Source: PALSA-600 sp037142875
GTDB taxonomy: Bacteria > Actinomycetota > Thermoleophilia > Gaiellales > Gaiellaceae
DNA length: 64,000 bases
Assembly: GCA_037142875.1 (NCBI GenBank)
Contig: JBAWZV010000004.1
Span: forward strand, 79,244 to 143,243
Direction: 5' to 3'
In this document: positions 16,589 to 25,095 of the stretch, piece after piece
How the letters are laid out: every line of letters starts with the position of its first letter
Numbering within the stretch: the first letter of the stretch is position 1
The notes under the pieces: generated by a model
Told to the model about the DNA's origin: nothing
What the model saw: the letters and a program-made list of their open reading frames with translations, nothing else
Database searches by the model: none
Program-made: the position numbers and the translations under genes

Positions 16589-17364
16589 CAGAGGTTCTGT
16601 TCCAGCCAGTCGGGAAGCTGCGCGATGGACGAGACGATCCCGTCGGGTGCGACCCGGGAGTCCTCGAGCTCGTCGGGCCTGAACTTGCCGGTGCGGACAA
16701 GGACGGTCCGTATGCCGTGGCGCTGGGCTCCTGCGACGTCGCCCTCGATGTCGTCGCCGACCATCCAGGTGCGCTCTGCGTCTGCGTCGATCGATTCGAG
16801 GGCCGCGGCGAAGTAGGCAGGGCTCGGCTTGCCGATCACGGTCGCCTCGACCCCGGCGGCGTACTCGAGCCCGGCGACGAACGCTCCGGCGTCGAGCCGG
16901 GGGCCGTCTGCCGTCTGCCACCAGCGGTTCTTGTGGAGGCAGTAGAGCTCGGCCCCTGCGCGGAGCTCGAGGTAGGCGCGGTTGAGGTTGAGGTAGGAGA
17001 AGATCCGGCCGGGCTCGTCGCTCTCGTCGGCACCGCCGACCAGCACCGCTTCGGCGTTCATGCCGATGAGCTGGACACCGTCGAGGTCGTCGACGATCCC
17101 GGGCATCGTCAGCGCGATCACGCGCTTGCCGGCAAGGACGCCGGCGGCGACGCTGCCAGTCGTCTGCAGCTCGTCCTCGGCGAGCGTGAACCCCATCGCT
17201 CCGAGCGCTCCGGCAAGCTGTGCGCGGGACATCACGGTCGAGTTGGTGACGAACCTGAGTCTGTGGCCGTCGGCACGCAACCGACGAACGGCATCCACGG
17301 CACCAGGGATCGGATCGCCCGAAACGTGCAGCACCCCGTCGACGTCGAGGAGAATCGCAGCCAT
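16588..17364 (-). CDS. HAD-IIA phosphatase (NagD/LHPP-like)
   Basis: 258 residues. HAD motif I is LLDVDGVLH (nucleophile D7, acid/base D9), motif II is FVTNST, motif III lysine in VIGKPS and motif IV GDDIEGD. The type IIA cap between about residues 75 and 175 puts it with NagD, PGP and LHPP phosphatases; the substrate is unknown. First gene of the acpS operon. Its ATG at 17364 shares bases with the ATG of the divergent arfB in CATG. TAGACT eight bases upstream lies inside the arfB coding region. Confidence 0.88.
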   Translation of the reverse strand: MAAILLDVDGVLHVSGDPIPGAVDAVRRLRADGHRLRFVTNSTVMSRAQLAGALGAMGFTLAEDELQTTGSVAAGVLAGKRVIALTMPGIVDDLDGVQLIGMNAEAVLVGGADESDEPGRIFSYLNLNRAYLELRAGAELYCLHKNRWWQTADGPRLDAGAFVAGLEYAAGVEATVIGKPSPAYFAAALESIDADAERTWMVGDDIEGDVAGAQRHGIRTVLVRTGKFRPDELEDSRVAPDGIVSSIAQLPDWLEQNL

Positions 17365-17752
17365 GGATATCGAGTCTATTCGGTCGGAACTCCAGTTCCG
17401 GGTATCGAGGTCGAGCGGACCCGGCGGACAGCACGCGCAGAAGACCTCCTCGCGTGTCGAGGTGCTGTTCGACGTCGAGGCCTCAGCTGCGCTCACAGAC
17501 GGTGAGCGTGCGCGGCTTCTGACGGTGCTCGGGCCGGTGGTGCGAGCGATCGCCCAGGACGAGCGATCGCAGCTTCGCAACCGCGAGATCGCGACCGAAC
17601 GCCTTCTGGAGCGTGTGTCCAAGGCGCTGACGCCACGTCGACGGCGCCGGCCAACGGCCCCCACGGGGGCGTCGCGCGAACGGCGGCTGGAGGAGAAGCG
17701 GCAGCAGTCCCAGGCTAAGCGGCTTCGCCGCCCACCCGAGTCGAGTCCCTAG
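17363..17752 (+). CDS. arfB: Peptidyl-tRNA hydrolase/ribosome rescue factor (ArfB/YaeJ-like)
   Basis: 129 residues. The GGQ motif (G21-G22-Q23 in SSGPGGQHAQK) of class I release factors is followed by a basic C-terminal tail (RRRRRP...EKRQQSQAKRLRR) that in ArfB enters the mRNA channel of stalled ribosomes. No codon-recognition domains. It frees stalled ribosomes lacking a stop codon. AGGAGA at 17348-17353 is a reasonable ribosome site nine bases before the ATG and lies inside the 5' end of the divergent HAD gene, so the two mRNAs would be complementary at their starts. Confidence 0.9.
   Translation: MDIESIRSELQFRVSRSSGPGGQHAQKTSSRVEVLFDVEASAALTDGERARLLTVLGPVVRAIAQDERSQLRNREIATERLLERVSKALTPRRRRRPTAPTGASRERRLEEKRQQSQAKRLRRPPESSP
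17373..17378 (-). promoter_or_regulatory. -10 box, HAD-acpS-nnrD operon
   Basis: TAGACT on the minus strand, eight bases before the ATG at 17364; it lies within arfB codons 4-6. Confidence 0.5.
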
Positions 17753-17754
17753 AG

Positions 17755-17868
17755 CTAGAGGCTCGAGCGCGGCGGTCCGCGCCAGGTGTTGCGCGAATCC
17801 ACGCCGTACCGTGCCGAGGCAACGATGACTCCGAGCACGACGACAAGCGAGATGAGGAAGAACGTCAT
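17755..17868 (-). CDS. Small single-span membrane protein (37 aa)
   Basis: A short frame from ATG 17868 to TAG 17755 encodes MTFFLISLVVVLGVIVASAR followed by YGVDSRNTWRGPPRSSL. It has one hydrophobic helix and a short basic, presumably cytoplasmic, tail. It fills the gap between arfB (2 bases from its stop) and the LysR promoter. The helix is cleanly bounded and the frame has no stop, which is better than chance for such a short ORF, but no homology can be claimed. Confidence 0.45.
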   Translation of the reverse strand: MTFFLISLVVVLGVIVASARYGVDSRNTWRGPPRSSL

Positions 17869-17886
17869 GCCTCCATGGTGCCCGTT

Positions 17887-17898
17887 CTAATCCATTAG
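17887..17898. promoter_or_regulatory. Palindrome upstream of the LysR gene
   Basis: CTAAT-CC-ATTAG, a perfect 5-bp inverted repeat. It sits about where the -35 of the LysR promoter should be, a position typical of autoregulatory sites of LysR-type proteins. Confidence 0.45.
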
Positions 17899-17910
17899 GA
17901 CAAATCGAGC

Positions 17911-17916
17911 TAGGAT
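17911..17916 (+). promoter_or_regulatory. -10 box, LysR gene
   Basis: TAGGAT, five bases before an in-frame TTG (17922) and eleven before the ATG (17928). Confidence 0.45.
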
Positions 17917-17927
17917 TCATCTTGATT

Positions 17928-18875
17928 ATGGAATCTGATAGATGGCTCGGTATCGAGCTTCGCCATCTCGCCGCCCTCGACGCCGTCGCAACCGAGGGAT
18001 CGTTCGGGCGCGCGGCGCTGAAACTCGGCTACACCCAGTCGGCGATCAGCCAGCAGATCGCGATGTTGGAGCGGATCGTCGGCGAACGCCTCGTCGAGCG
18101 CCCCGGCGGGCCGAGAGCCGTGTCGATGACCGAGGCCGGCGTGATGCTGCTGCGGCACGCGAAGGCGATCGTGGCGCGCCTCCAGGCGGCCCAGGCGGAT
18201 ATCGCAGCGCTCGCTGCCGGCGAGGCCGGGTCGCTGCACGTCGGGATCTTCCAGAGCGTCGGCGCGCGCATCCTCCCGGAGGTGATGCGGCGCTTCACCC
18301 AGGCGTGGCCGCGCGTCGAGATCGAGCTCCGCGAATCACATGCCGACAGCGAGCTTGCCGACCTCGTCGAACGCGGGGAGCTCGACCTGTCGTTCGTCCA
18401 GCTGCCGCTCGACACCCCGTGGATCGAGACGATCGAGCTGCTCCGTGACTCCTACGTGCTCGTGAGCTCCCCGAGCTCAGCATTTCCCGCTCCAGGCCAT
18501 CCGCCTACCCTGCGCGAGATCGCCGAGCAGCCGCTGATCGGCTTCCGCAACTGCCGCGCCACCGAGATCGTCGTCGGCCAGCTCCGCGCAAGCGGCCGCG
18601 AGCCGCACTTCGTCTTCCGCTCCGACGAGAACGGCGTCGTGCAGGGTCTCGCCGGTGCCGGCATCGGCGTTGCGCTCCTCCCCCGGCTTGCAGTCGACAT
18701 GAACGACTCAAGCGTCCGGATCACCGACCTCGGCCCGCGAATAGCCCGACGTGTCATTGGCATCGCGCGTCACAGTGACCGCTACCACTCCGCGGCGGCG
18801 CGAGCGTTTCTCGCAACGGCGCTCGATGTCAGCCGGGAGACGGCCGAGGCACTCTCGGCTCCGGTCGTCGCCTAG
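17928..18875 (+). CDS. LysR-family transcriptional regulator
   Basis: 315 residues. N-terminal winged helix (LRHLAALDAVATEGSFGRAA, then LGYTQSAISQQIAMLE recognition helix, residues about 11-65) and a C-terminal periplasmic-binding-like effector domain from about residue 95. The regulated genes are unknown; LysR proteins often act on themselves and on a divergent neighbour, which here would be the 37-aa membrane protein. Start at ATG 17928 or TTG 17922. The TAG stop forms the CTAG shared with the converging GGDEF-EAL gene. Confidence 0.92.
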   Translation: MESDRWLGIELRHLAALDAVATEGSFGRAALKLGYTQSAISQQIAMLERIVGERLVERPGGPRAVSMTEAGVMLLRHAKAIVARLQAAQADIAALAAGEAGSLHVGIFQSVGARILPEVMRRFTQAWPRVEIELRESHADSELADLVERGELDLSFVQLPLDTPWIETIELLRDSYVLVSSPSSAFPAPGHPPTLREIAEQPLIGFRNCRATEIVVGQLRASGREPHFVFRSDENGVVQGLAGAGIGVALLPRLAVDMNDSSVRITDLGPRIARRVIGIARHSDRYHSAAARAFLATALDVSRETAEALSAPVVA

Positions 18876-21442
18876 GGCGTCGCGCGGAGCCGGCCCGCGT
18901 CCGACCCGAGGTACGCGTCGAGCTGGGCCTCGCTCATCGGCGATGCGAAGAGGAAGCCCTGGCCGAGCGCGCAGCCACGGTCAAGCAGCCGAGGCACCTG
19001 GGCCTCGTGCTCGATCCCTTCGGCGATGCACTGCATCTCAAGCGAGTAGGCAAGACGCACGAACGCGTCGATGAAGCCTGACTCGCAGGCCGGGTCGAGC
19101 AGGTGATCGACGAACGGCTTCGCGATCTTGACCGCGTTGAGCGGGAAGCTGTCGAGCCGCTCGAGCGACGAGCGTCCAGTGCCGAAGTCATCGAGAACGA
19201 GACGGACGCCGAGGGTGCGCAGCTCATCCATCCGCAGCTGAGACGAGTCGATGTCCCACATGACGTCGCTCTCGGTGACCTCGAGCATCAGGCTCTCGAC
19301 GGGCAGCCGCGACTCGAACAGCACGCGCGCGACGGAGTCCGCGAGCTGGTCGCTGGCGAGCTCGGTCGGCGAGAGGTTGACCGACACACCAACGTCGCCG
19401 TAGCCGGGATGGCGATCCTGCCAGGCACGGGCGGCGAAGCAGGCCTGGCGCAGGACGGCGTTGCCGATCGGGATCATCATCCCGATCTCCTCGGCAACCG
19501 GAATGAACTCGCTCGGCTGCACGACTCCGAGCTCGACGGAGTGCCAGCGTGCGAGGGCTTCGAACGCGATGATCTTGCCGTCGCGCAGGTTGACGATCGG
19601 CTCGAACACGACCTTGATCTCATCGCGATCGAGCGCGCCCCAGAGCTCCAGCGCAAACTCATGCCGCTTCCGTACACGGGCATGCATCGTCGGCTCGTAC
19701 TGGGCAAAGCAGTGCTTCCCTTGCGCCTTCGCCGAGTACATCGCCACGTCAGCGTTGCGCAGCAGCTCGTCGGCCGAGGTGGCAGAGCTGGCCAGGGCGA
19801 CGCCAACACTCGCATGGATGAGGGTCTCCTGCCCGTGGAGGCTGAAGGGCCGCTGCATCGCCCGCATGAGCGACTCGGCGATGACCTCTGTCCCTCGCCC
19901 GTCGGCGCCTTCGAGGAGCACGGCGAACTCGTCTCCACCGAGGCGGGCTGCGATGTCACCCGGGCGGATCGCGCGCTCGACGCGCCGCGCGACCTCCGCG
20001 AGCACCTCGTCGCCGACGGCGTGGCCAAGCGTGTCGTTGATCGTCTTGAAGTCGTCGAGGTCGAGAAAGAGCAGTGCGGCAGACTCGTCACGGCCGATCG
20101 CCGCCTCGACCCGCTCGGTGAGCAACGCGCGGTTCGGGAGCCCCGTCAGCGCGTCGTGGTATGCCTGGTGGCGCAGCCGCTCCTTCAGGTCGGTCACCTC
20201 GGCGAGCGAACGCTCCAGCCGCCCGTTCTCGATCATCACGCTTGCGTGTCCGACAAAGGTCTCGAGGAGGCGCTGATCGTCCTGGTTGAACGAGTCGACG
20301 TCGCTCGACCGGTCGCCGACGACGAGAAGCCCGAAGGGCCCATTTTCACCGCGGAGCGCCGCGAAGATGCCGTCGGGGAGCTTGCGTACCGCGAGATAAC
20401 CGTCAAGCGGATGGGGTGCGCGCGGTGCAGGCAGCAGCAGCGCGTCCGAGCCGCTTCCGAGCGCCTCGAGCACCTGCTCGTCGGCGGGGCTACGGGTGTC
20501 AACGTGTGCGGCAAGGTCACCGTGCGCTCCCATCGCGCTCCGGAGTCCCGGCTCGGTCTCCGTCGGGAAGAGGAAGATCTCGGCGTACTCGGCGCGGACG
20601 AGCTGCCGGATCGTGATCAGCAGCTGTCCGACGGCAAGGCTGAACTCGGGCGCACCCTGCGTCGCCTTCATCGACTCGTAGAGGAACTGAAGGTGCTCAT
20701 GGCGCCGCGCCTGCGCTCCGTACGCACGAAGCGCCATCACCCCGATCACGCCGGGCAAGACGAGGAGAACGAGCGAGCGAACGCTGCCACGGGCGAGCTC
20801 GATCGCGACGAGGACGAGGTTCGAGACCCCGATCGTCGCCACGATGGAGATCCCGGCGGCGGTCACCATCTGCCGGACCGCGATCTCCCCCTCGGCCAGT
20901 CCGATGGCCCCGACGACGAGGATGATCCCGAGAAGCGATCCGGTCACGGCGGCAAGCAGCGCGGCGCCCCAGCCTGCGAGGTTGAATGGATGCCCGAGGT
21001 CGGCGAGGCTGCGGAACACGATCAGCACGACCGAGGTCGTCAACGCGAGCTGGGAGACATTGAAGACGAGCTTGGCGGCGCGCTGCCGGCGGACGAAGGC
21101 AAACGCAGTGCCCGCTCCGAGCAGCTGCGCTACGAGCAGCCCGCCGGGCGAGAGGACGAAGAGCCCCACGACGAGTCCGACCTCGCTCAGCGAGATCGTG
21201 TGCGCCTCGCGTGTGAAATGCACGTGGACGACGTACGCCTCGGCAAGGCAGAAGACAAGCGCGAGGCCCCACCACGGAATCCCGATGTCGACCGCCGGCG
21301 CCGCATCCATGTGCCGAAGCACGAGGATCCAGAGCACGAACGCCGTCTCAATCAGAAACAGGCAGTAGAACCAGATCCGAGCGGCCGCAAACATGGCGAA
21401 CCGGGTGCGCGCTGCGGGTGGCCTGGCAGGCGGGGTGCTCAT
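18872..21442 (-). CDS. Membrane-anchored GGDEF-EAL cyclic-di-GMP enzyme with GAF domain
   Basis: 856 residues. About seven membrane segments (residues 18-240) form an N-terminal sensor, then a GAF-like domain (about 265-410), a GGDEF domain and an EAL domain. The GGDEF motif (about 501-505) is intact and preceded by the inhibitory-site RxxD (RPGD, five residues before). The EAL motif (FEALARW, about 628), VNLSP, EVTES, DDFGTG, the KIAKPF lysine and AEGIE are all present, so both synthesis and breakdown of c-di-GMP look possible. It probably responds to a membrane or small-molecule signal. Converges on the LysR gene with one shared CTAG. Confidence 0.94.
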   Translation of the reverse strand: MSTPPARPPAARTRFAMFAAARIWFYCLFLIETAFVLWILVLRHMDAAPAVDIGIPWWGLALVFCLAEAYVVHVHFTREAHTISLSEVGLVVGLFVLSPGGLLVAQLLGAGTAFAFVRRQRAAKLVFNVSQLALTTSVVLIVFRSLADLGHPFNLAGWGAALLAAVTGSLLGIILVVGAIGLAEGEIAVRQMVTAAGISIVATIGVSNLVLVAIELARGSVRSLVLLVLPGVIGVMALRAYGAQARRHEHLQFLYESMKATQGAPEFSLAVGQLLITIRQLVRAEYAEIFLFPTETEPGLRSAMGAHGDLAAHVDTRSPADEQVLEALGSGSDALLLPAPRAPHPLDGYLAVRKLPDGIFAALRGENGPFGLLVVGDRSSDVDSFNQDDQRLLETFVGHASVMIENGRLERSLAEVTDLKERLRHQAYHDALTGLPNRALLTERVEAAIGRDESAALLFLDLDDFKTINDTLGHAVGDEVLAEVARRVERAIRPGDIAARLGGDEFAVLLEGADGRGTEVIAESLMRAMQRPFSLHGQETLIHASVGVALASSATSADELLRNADVAMYSAKAQGKHCFAQYEPTMHARVRKRHEFALELWGALDRDEIKVVFEPIVNLRDGKIIAFEALARWHSVELGVVQPSEFIPVAEEIGMMIPIGNAVLRQACFAARAWQDRHPGYGDVGVSVNLSPTELASDQLADSVARVLFESRLPVESLMLEVTESDVMWDIDSSQLRMDELRTLGVRLVLDDFGTGRSSLERLDSFPLNAVKIAKPFVDHLLDPACESGFIDAFVRLAYSLEMQCIAEGIEHEAQVPRLLDRGCALGQGFLFASPMSEAQLDAYLGSDAGRLRATP

Positions 21443-21477
21443 CGGTGCTGGCGTCGGGCCGGAGTCGGCACCGACCC

Positions 21478-22938
21478 CTAGCCCCAGAAGCTGGTGGCCC
21501 AGACGTTACCCGACCAGGAGTTTCCTGACCAGGAATTTCCGCTCCAGGAGTTGCCGCTCCACGAGTTGCCGCTCCAGCTGTTGCCACTCCACGAGTTGCC
21601 GCTCCAGCTGTTGCCGTTCCATGTGCCGCCCGACCACGAGTTGCCCGCAGCCTCGGCGACGGCGAGAGCGACCGCGTCGATCGGATGGCCAAAGATGTCC
21701 ATCTCACCACTGAGCGTCGTGCCACCCATCGCGACGTGATCAGTTCCGCGTGAGGCGTCGATCGAGCCGCTGCCGTCGGACTGCTTCTTCACGTCGAGGC
21801 GAAGCGGCGCGTCCTTGGGCGGGTTCTTGGTCAGAAGCTTGCTGAGGTCGAGCTCGCCCTTGCCCTGCGCATTATCGTCGGAGCCCGGCACCTTCTGTCC
21901 GTTGTCACCGATGTACTTCATCAGCTGGTCCGGCGTGAGGTTCGGATACTTCTGGAGGATCAGCGCCGCCGCACCCGAGGCGATCGCTGTCGCCTCGGAC
22001 GTTCCCGAGCCGCGTGAGTAGCTGTCGCCCAGAATGCCCTCCGGGTGAGCCAGGTCGACGTAGGAACCGACGACCCGCAGACCCTGGAGGTGCGATCCGG
22101 GCGTGACGAAGTCGGGCCGCTTTGCTCCGGGAAGGGCGCTGCAGCTTGCCGAGTACGTGCCCATGGTGTCGTCCTTGAAGGCAGCCGTGCCCTTCGAGTC
22201 GTACGCACCAACCGCGCCGATCATCGGGTCGTACGCCGGGTCGGCAAGACCGGGGGCTCCGTGACCCTTCTGGTACCCGGTGTTCCCGGCGGCGGCGAAG
22301 ACAACGATGCCTGCCTTCCACGCCTGCTCAACAGCGAACGCGAGCGGGTCGACGTAGTAGGGCTGTGTCGCGTTCGTGCCGTAGGAGAGGTTGAGGATGC
22401 GGATGTTCAGACCGGGGTCGTGCGCGTGCTGGACGACCCAGTCGATCGCCGCGATCACCTGGGTCACATCGGCACCACCGTCAGCGCTCGCAACCTTGAT
22501 CGAGACGATGCGCGCGTCGGGCGCCATGCCGCGATACACCGCTGCGGGCGCGCTCGTGTACGGCGCGACTGCCGACGGGTCGCGGCCGGCGATCAGGCCC
22601 GCCATGAACGTGCCGTGGCCGAAACTGTCGAGGTTCCGCCGGGTCGGCGACTGCGACTCGAGTGAGAGGTCGGGGCCGTAAAGGATCTTGTTCGGCGTGC
22701 TCAGGCCCTGGACAGGGCTCACACCCGAGTCGATGACAGCCACGTCGATGCCGGCGCCCGTATATCCGGCGTCCCACCAGGCCTGCGCGCCCATCGCGGT
22801 GGTCACATTGTCCATCGAGTACGCGTCGGTGAACGGGTCGTACGTCGAGGCGGCGCTACCGACGGCGGCGAAGCAGAGCGACCCGACCAACACAACGAGG
22901 AGCGCAGCAAGGCCACGTCCCCTGGCGGCCATCCCCAT
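21478..22938 (-). CDS. Secreted subtilisin-like (S8) serine protease with tandem W-rich repeat tail
   Basis: 486 residues from ATG 22938 (GGAAGG ten bases upstream). Signal peptide to about residue 28, then a peptidase S8 domain without an obvious long propeptide: catalytic Asp in VAVIDSGV, His in SFGHGTFMAGLIAG, oxyanion Asn in AAAGNTG and Ser in GSGTSEATAIASG. The C-terminal region ends in nine tandem pentads of the NSWSG type before NVWATSFWG. The repeats may mediate wall or surface attachment or self-association. A longer in-frame start at 23031 lacks a signal peptide at its N-terminus. Confidence 0.93.
   Translation of the reverse strand: MGMAARGRGLAALLVVLVGSLCFAAVGSAASTYDPFTDAYSMDNVTTAMGAQAWWDAGYTGAGIDVAVIDSGVSPVQGLSTPNKILYGPDLSLESQSPTRRNLDSFGHGTFMAGLIAGRDPSAVAPYTSAPAAVYRGMAPDARIVSIKVASADGGADVTQVIAAIDWVVQHAHDPGLNIRILNLSYGTNATQPYYVDPLAFAVEQAWKAGIVVFAAAGNTGYQKGHGAPGLADPAYDPMIGAVGAYDSKGTAAFKDDTMGTYSASCSALPGAKRPDFVTPGSHLQGLRVVGSYVDLAHPEGILGDSYSRGSGTSEATAIASGAAALILQKYPNLTPDQLMKYIGDNGQKVPGSDDNAQGKGELDLSKLLTKNPPKDAPLRLDVKKQSDGSGSIDASRGTDHVAMGGTTLSGEMDIFGHPIDAVALAVAEAAGNSWSGGTWNGNSWSGNSWSGNSWSGNSWSGNSWSGNSWSGNSWSGNVWATSFWG
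21508..21642 (-). repeat. Nine tandem 15-bp units encoding NSWSG pentads
   Basis: Nine in-frame 15-base units encode eight NSWSG and one GTWNG. The DNA units differ mainly at third codon positions (AACTCG, AACAGC, AATTCC for NS), so the peptide, rather than the DNA, is conserved. Confidence 0.9.
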
Positions 22939-23144
22939 CCGCTTCGAACCTTCCGCAGTCAATTCCCTTGAACTCCTCTGCACGCGTCCAGCGCCTCGTC
23001 TCGGGGCATCGAATCTCGGCCGCAGAGCCAAGACCGGCCAAGCGTACGAGACAGGGGCGGCACGTTCCTCCCCCGTTCGGGGTACTTCAACGAAGATCCC
23101 CCGATCGAGGCAGGGCTAGCTGCGGGAGCTTCCGGGCGGCGGTG

Positions 23145-24977
23145 TTACTCGACCGTGACGGTCTTCGCGAGGTTCCGCGGCTGATCGACGTTCAGGCCGC
23201 GGAGGCGCGCAATGCGATAGGCGAGCAACTGCAGGGGAAGCGTGGCGAGGACAGCCTGGAGGAAGGCCGGAGACTTCGGCACGTAGATGACGTCGCTTGC
23301 GTGGTGCTGGATGTCCTCGTCGCCGTCGGTCGCGATCGCAATCACGTGGGCGCCGCGGGCTCGGGTCTCCTGGATGTTCGAGATGATCTTGTCGTAGACG
23401 ACGTTCATCCGGGTTGCAACCACGACAACGGGTGTCCCCTTCTCGAGCAGCGCGATCGGCCCGTGCTTCATCTCGCCGGCGGAGTACGCCTCGGTCGGGA
23501 TGTAGGAGATCTCCTTCAGCTTGAGCGCGCCCTCGAGCGCCACGGGCAGCCCGATGTGGCGGCCGAGGAAGAGGAAGAACGGCTCGCGGTAGAAGCGCTC
23601 GGCGATGTCGTTGATCGGATGGTCGCCGTCGAGGAACCGCTGCATCTTCTCGGGAAGCTTGTAGACCTCGTCGAGGATGAACTCGATCTCGTCGGTCGGC
23701 AGCGTGCCGCGCTGGCGCGCCAACTCGAGGCCGATCAGATACATCAGCCCGACCTGCGCCGAGAAGGTCTTCGATGCCGCGACACCGACCTCGAGGCCTG
23801 TATGGGTATAGAGCACCGAGTCGACCTCGCGAGTGATCTGCGATCCCATCTGGTTCGTGATCGCCACGGTGCGAGCGCCAAGTGAGCGAGCAAGCTGCAT
23901 CGCCTGGATCGTGTCGCGGGTCTCACCTGACTGCGAGATGCCGATCACGAGCGTGTCCTTGTCGAGAACAGGGTTGCGATAGATCCACTCGCTGGCGACG
24001 TCGGGCTCGACCGGGACGCGCGCCCACTCCTCGATCACGTACCGACCGACGACACCGGCGTGGTAAGCGGTGCCGCACGCGACGACGACGATGCGGCGGA
24101 GCTCACGCATGTCCTGCTCGTTCAGTCCGAGGCCGTCCTGCACGAGGACGCCGTGGCGAATCCGGTCGCCGATCGTCTCGCGGAAGCCTTCCGGCTGCTC
24201 GTAGATCTCCTTGAGCATGAACGTCTCGTAGCCGTCGCGCTCGGCGACCTCCTCATCCCAGTCGATCTCGATCGTCTCGAGCTCGACAGGCGAGCCGTCC
24301 TCGGCGCGGACGACCTTGACGCCCTCAGGCGTGATCTCGACGATGTCGCCATGGTCGGGGTACTGGACCCGGCGTGTCTCGGCGAGGAAGGCGGCAAGGT
24401 TGGAGGCGAGGAAGTTCTCGCCCTCCCCAAGCCCAACGACCAGCGGGGTCTGGCAACGGACGCCGACGAGCCGGTTGGGCTGGTCGTGATGGATCACGAC
24501 GAAGGTGAAGTGGCCATCAAGGCGCTGGTAGACCGCGCGGACAGCCTCGACGAGGTCGCCGGTGTAGACGCTCTCGAGCAGGTGGGCGACCACCTCGGCG
24601 TCGGTCTGGGAGCTGAACGCGTGGCCGCCTGCCTCGAGCTCCGCCTTGAGCTCGCGGTAGTTCTCGACGATCCCGTTCAGGACGATTGCAAGCTTGCTCT
24701 CGTCGCAGCCGGTAAGTGGATGTGCGTTGTCCTCATTGACGCCGCCGTGGGTTGCCCAGCGCGTGTGGCCGAGGCCGGTGGTCGCGGCTGACCCGTGCGA
24801 GTCGGTGAACTCCTTGAGGGCTGCAAGGTTCCCGACGGCGCGCACGTACTCGAGCCCGTCCGACTCGAGGAGCGCGATTCCAGCCGAGTCGTACCCGCGG
24901 AACTCGAGGCGCTGCAGCCCTGCGATCAGAAGATCCTTCGAAGCGCGCGTTCCGACGTATCCGATGATTCCGCACAT
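23145..24977 (-). CDS. glmS: Glutamine-fructose-6-phosphate aminotransferase (isomerising)
   Basis: 610 residues, standard. Makes glucosamine-6-phosphate, the first step toward UDP-GlcNAc. The N-terminal nucleophile Cys2 (MCGIIGYVG) and class II amidotransferase residues (HTRWATHG) are followed by two SIS sugar-isomerase domains (GISQSGETRDT; the second near residue 460) and the C-terminal KTVTVE. A good Shine-Dalgarno sequence (AGGAAAGGAAG) precedes the ATG. Downstream of glmM by 107 bases on the same strand; no glmS ribozyme core is recognised in that gap. Confidence 0.97.
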   Translation of the reverse strand: MCGIIGYVGTRASKDLLIAGLQRLEFRGYDSAGIALLESDGLEYVRAVGNLAALKEFTDSHGSAATTGLGHTRWATHGGVNEDNAHPLTGCDESKLAIVLNGIVENYRELKAELEAGGHAFSSQTDAEVVAHLLESVYTGDLVEAVRAVYQRLDGHFTFVVIHHDQPNRLVGVRCQTPLVVGLGEGENFLASNLAAFLAETRRVQYPDHGDIVEITPEGVKVVRAEDGSPVELETIEIDWDEEVAERDGYETFMLKEIYEQPEGFRETIGDRIRHGVLVQDGLGLNEQDMRELRRIVVVACGTAYHAGVVGRYVIEEWARVPVEPDVASEWIYRNPVLDKDTLVIGISQSGETRDTIQAMQLARSLGARTVAITNQMGSQITREVDSVLYTHTGLEVGVAASKTFSAQVGLMYLIGLELARQRGTLPTDEIEFILDEVYKLPEKMQRFLDGDHPINDIAERFYREPFFLFLGRHIGLPVALEGALKLKEISYIPTEAYSAGEMKHGPIALLEKGTPVVVVATRMNVVYDKIISNIQETRARGAHVIAIATDGDEDIQHHASDVIYVPKSPAFLQAVLATLPLQLLAYRIARLRGLNVDQPRNLAKTVTVE

Positions 24978-25049
24978 GCGAAGACTTCCTTTCCTACACG
25001 GGCCGGTGTTCGTTGGTGACAGTCAAGAAAGCGGCTCCGGAAACGCCAA

Positions 25050-25095
25050 AGCTCGGCCTGGGATCCGCTCCGACTCCGGGGCGGTCAGCCGAGCT
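25050..25095 (-). terminator. Hairpin at the glmM stop, possible attenuator
   Basis: AGCTCGGC (25050-25057) pairs with GCCGAGCT (25088-25095) with an inner CCGC/GCGG helix. Read on the minus strand the hairpin spans the glmM stop and is followed by TTTGGCGTTT. It may end part of the glmM transcripts before glmS; the U tract is poor. Confidence 0.35.

Noticed and set aside
19103..21481. 792-codon open frame opposite the GGDEF-EAL gene
   Set aside because: Antisense shadow: no domains, charge-rich, ends in the promoter of a confirmed gene.
21508..21642. CRISPR array
   Set aside because: Repeats are 15-bp, contiguous, in frame and encode NSWSG; there are no spacers.
22939..23144. Riboswitch or small RNA in the gap between the subtilase and glmS
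   Set aside because: Read on both strands; no convincing long stem, known aptamer core or T-rich terminator was found.
24978..25084. glmS ribozyme
   Set aside because: The 107-base gap lacks any recognisable ribozyme core and is too short once the terminator-like hairpin is placed.
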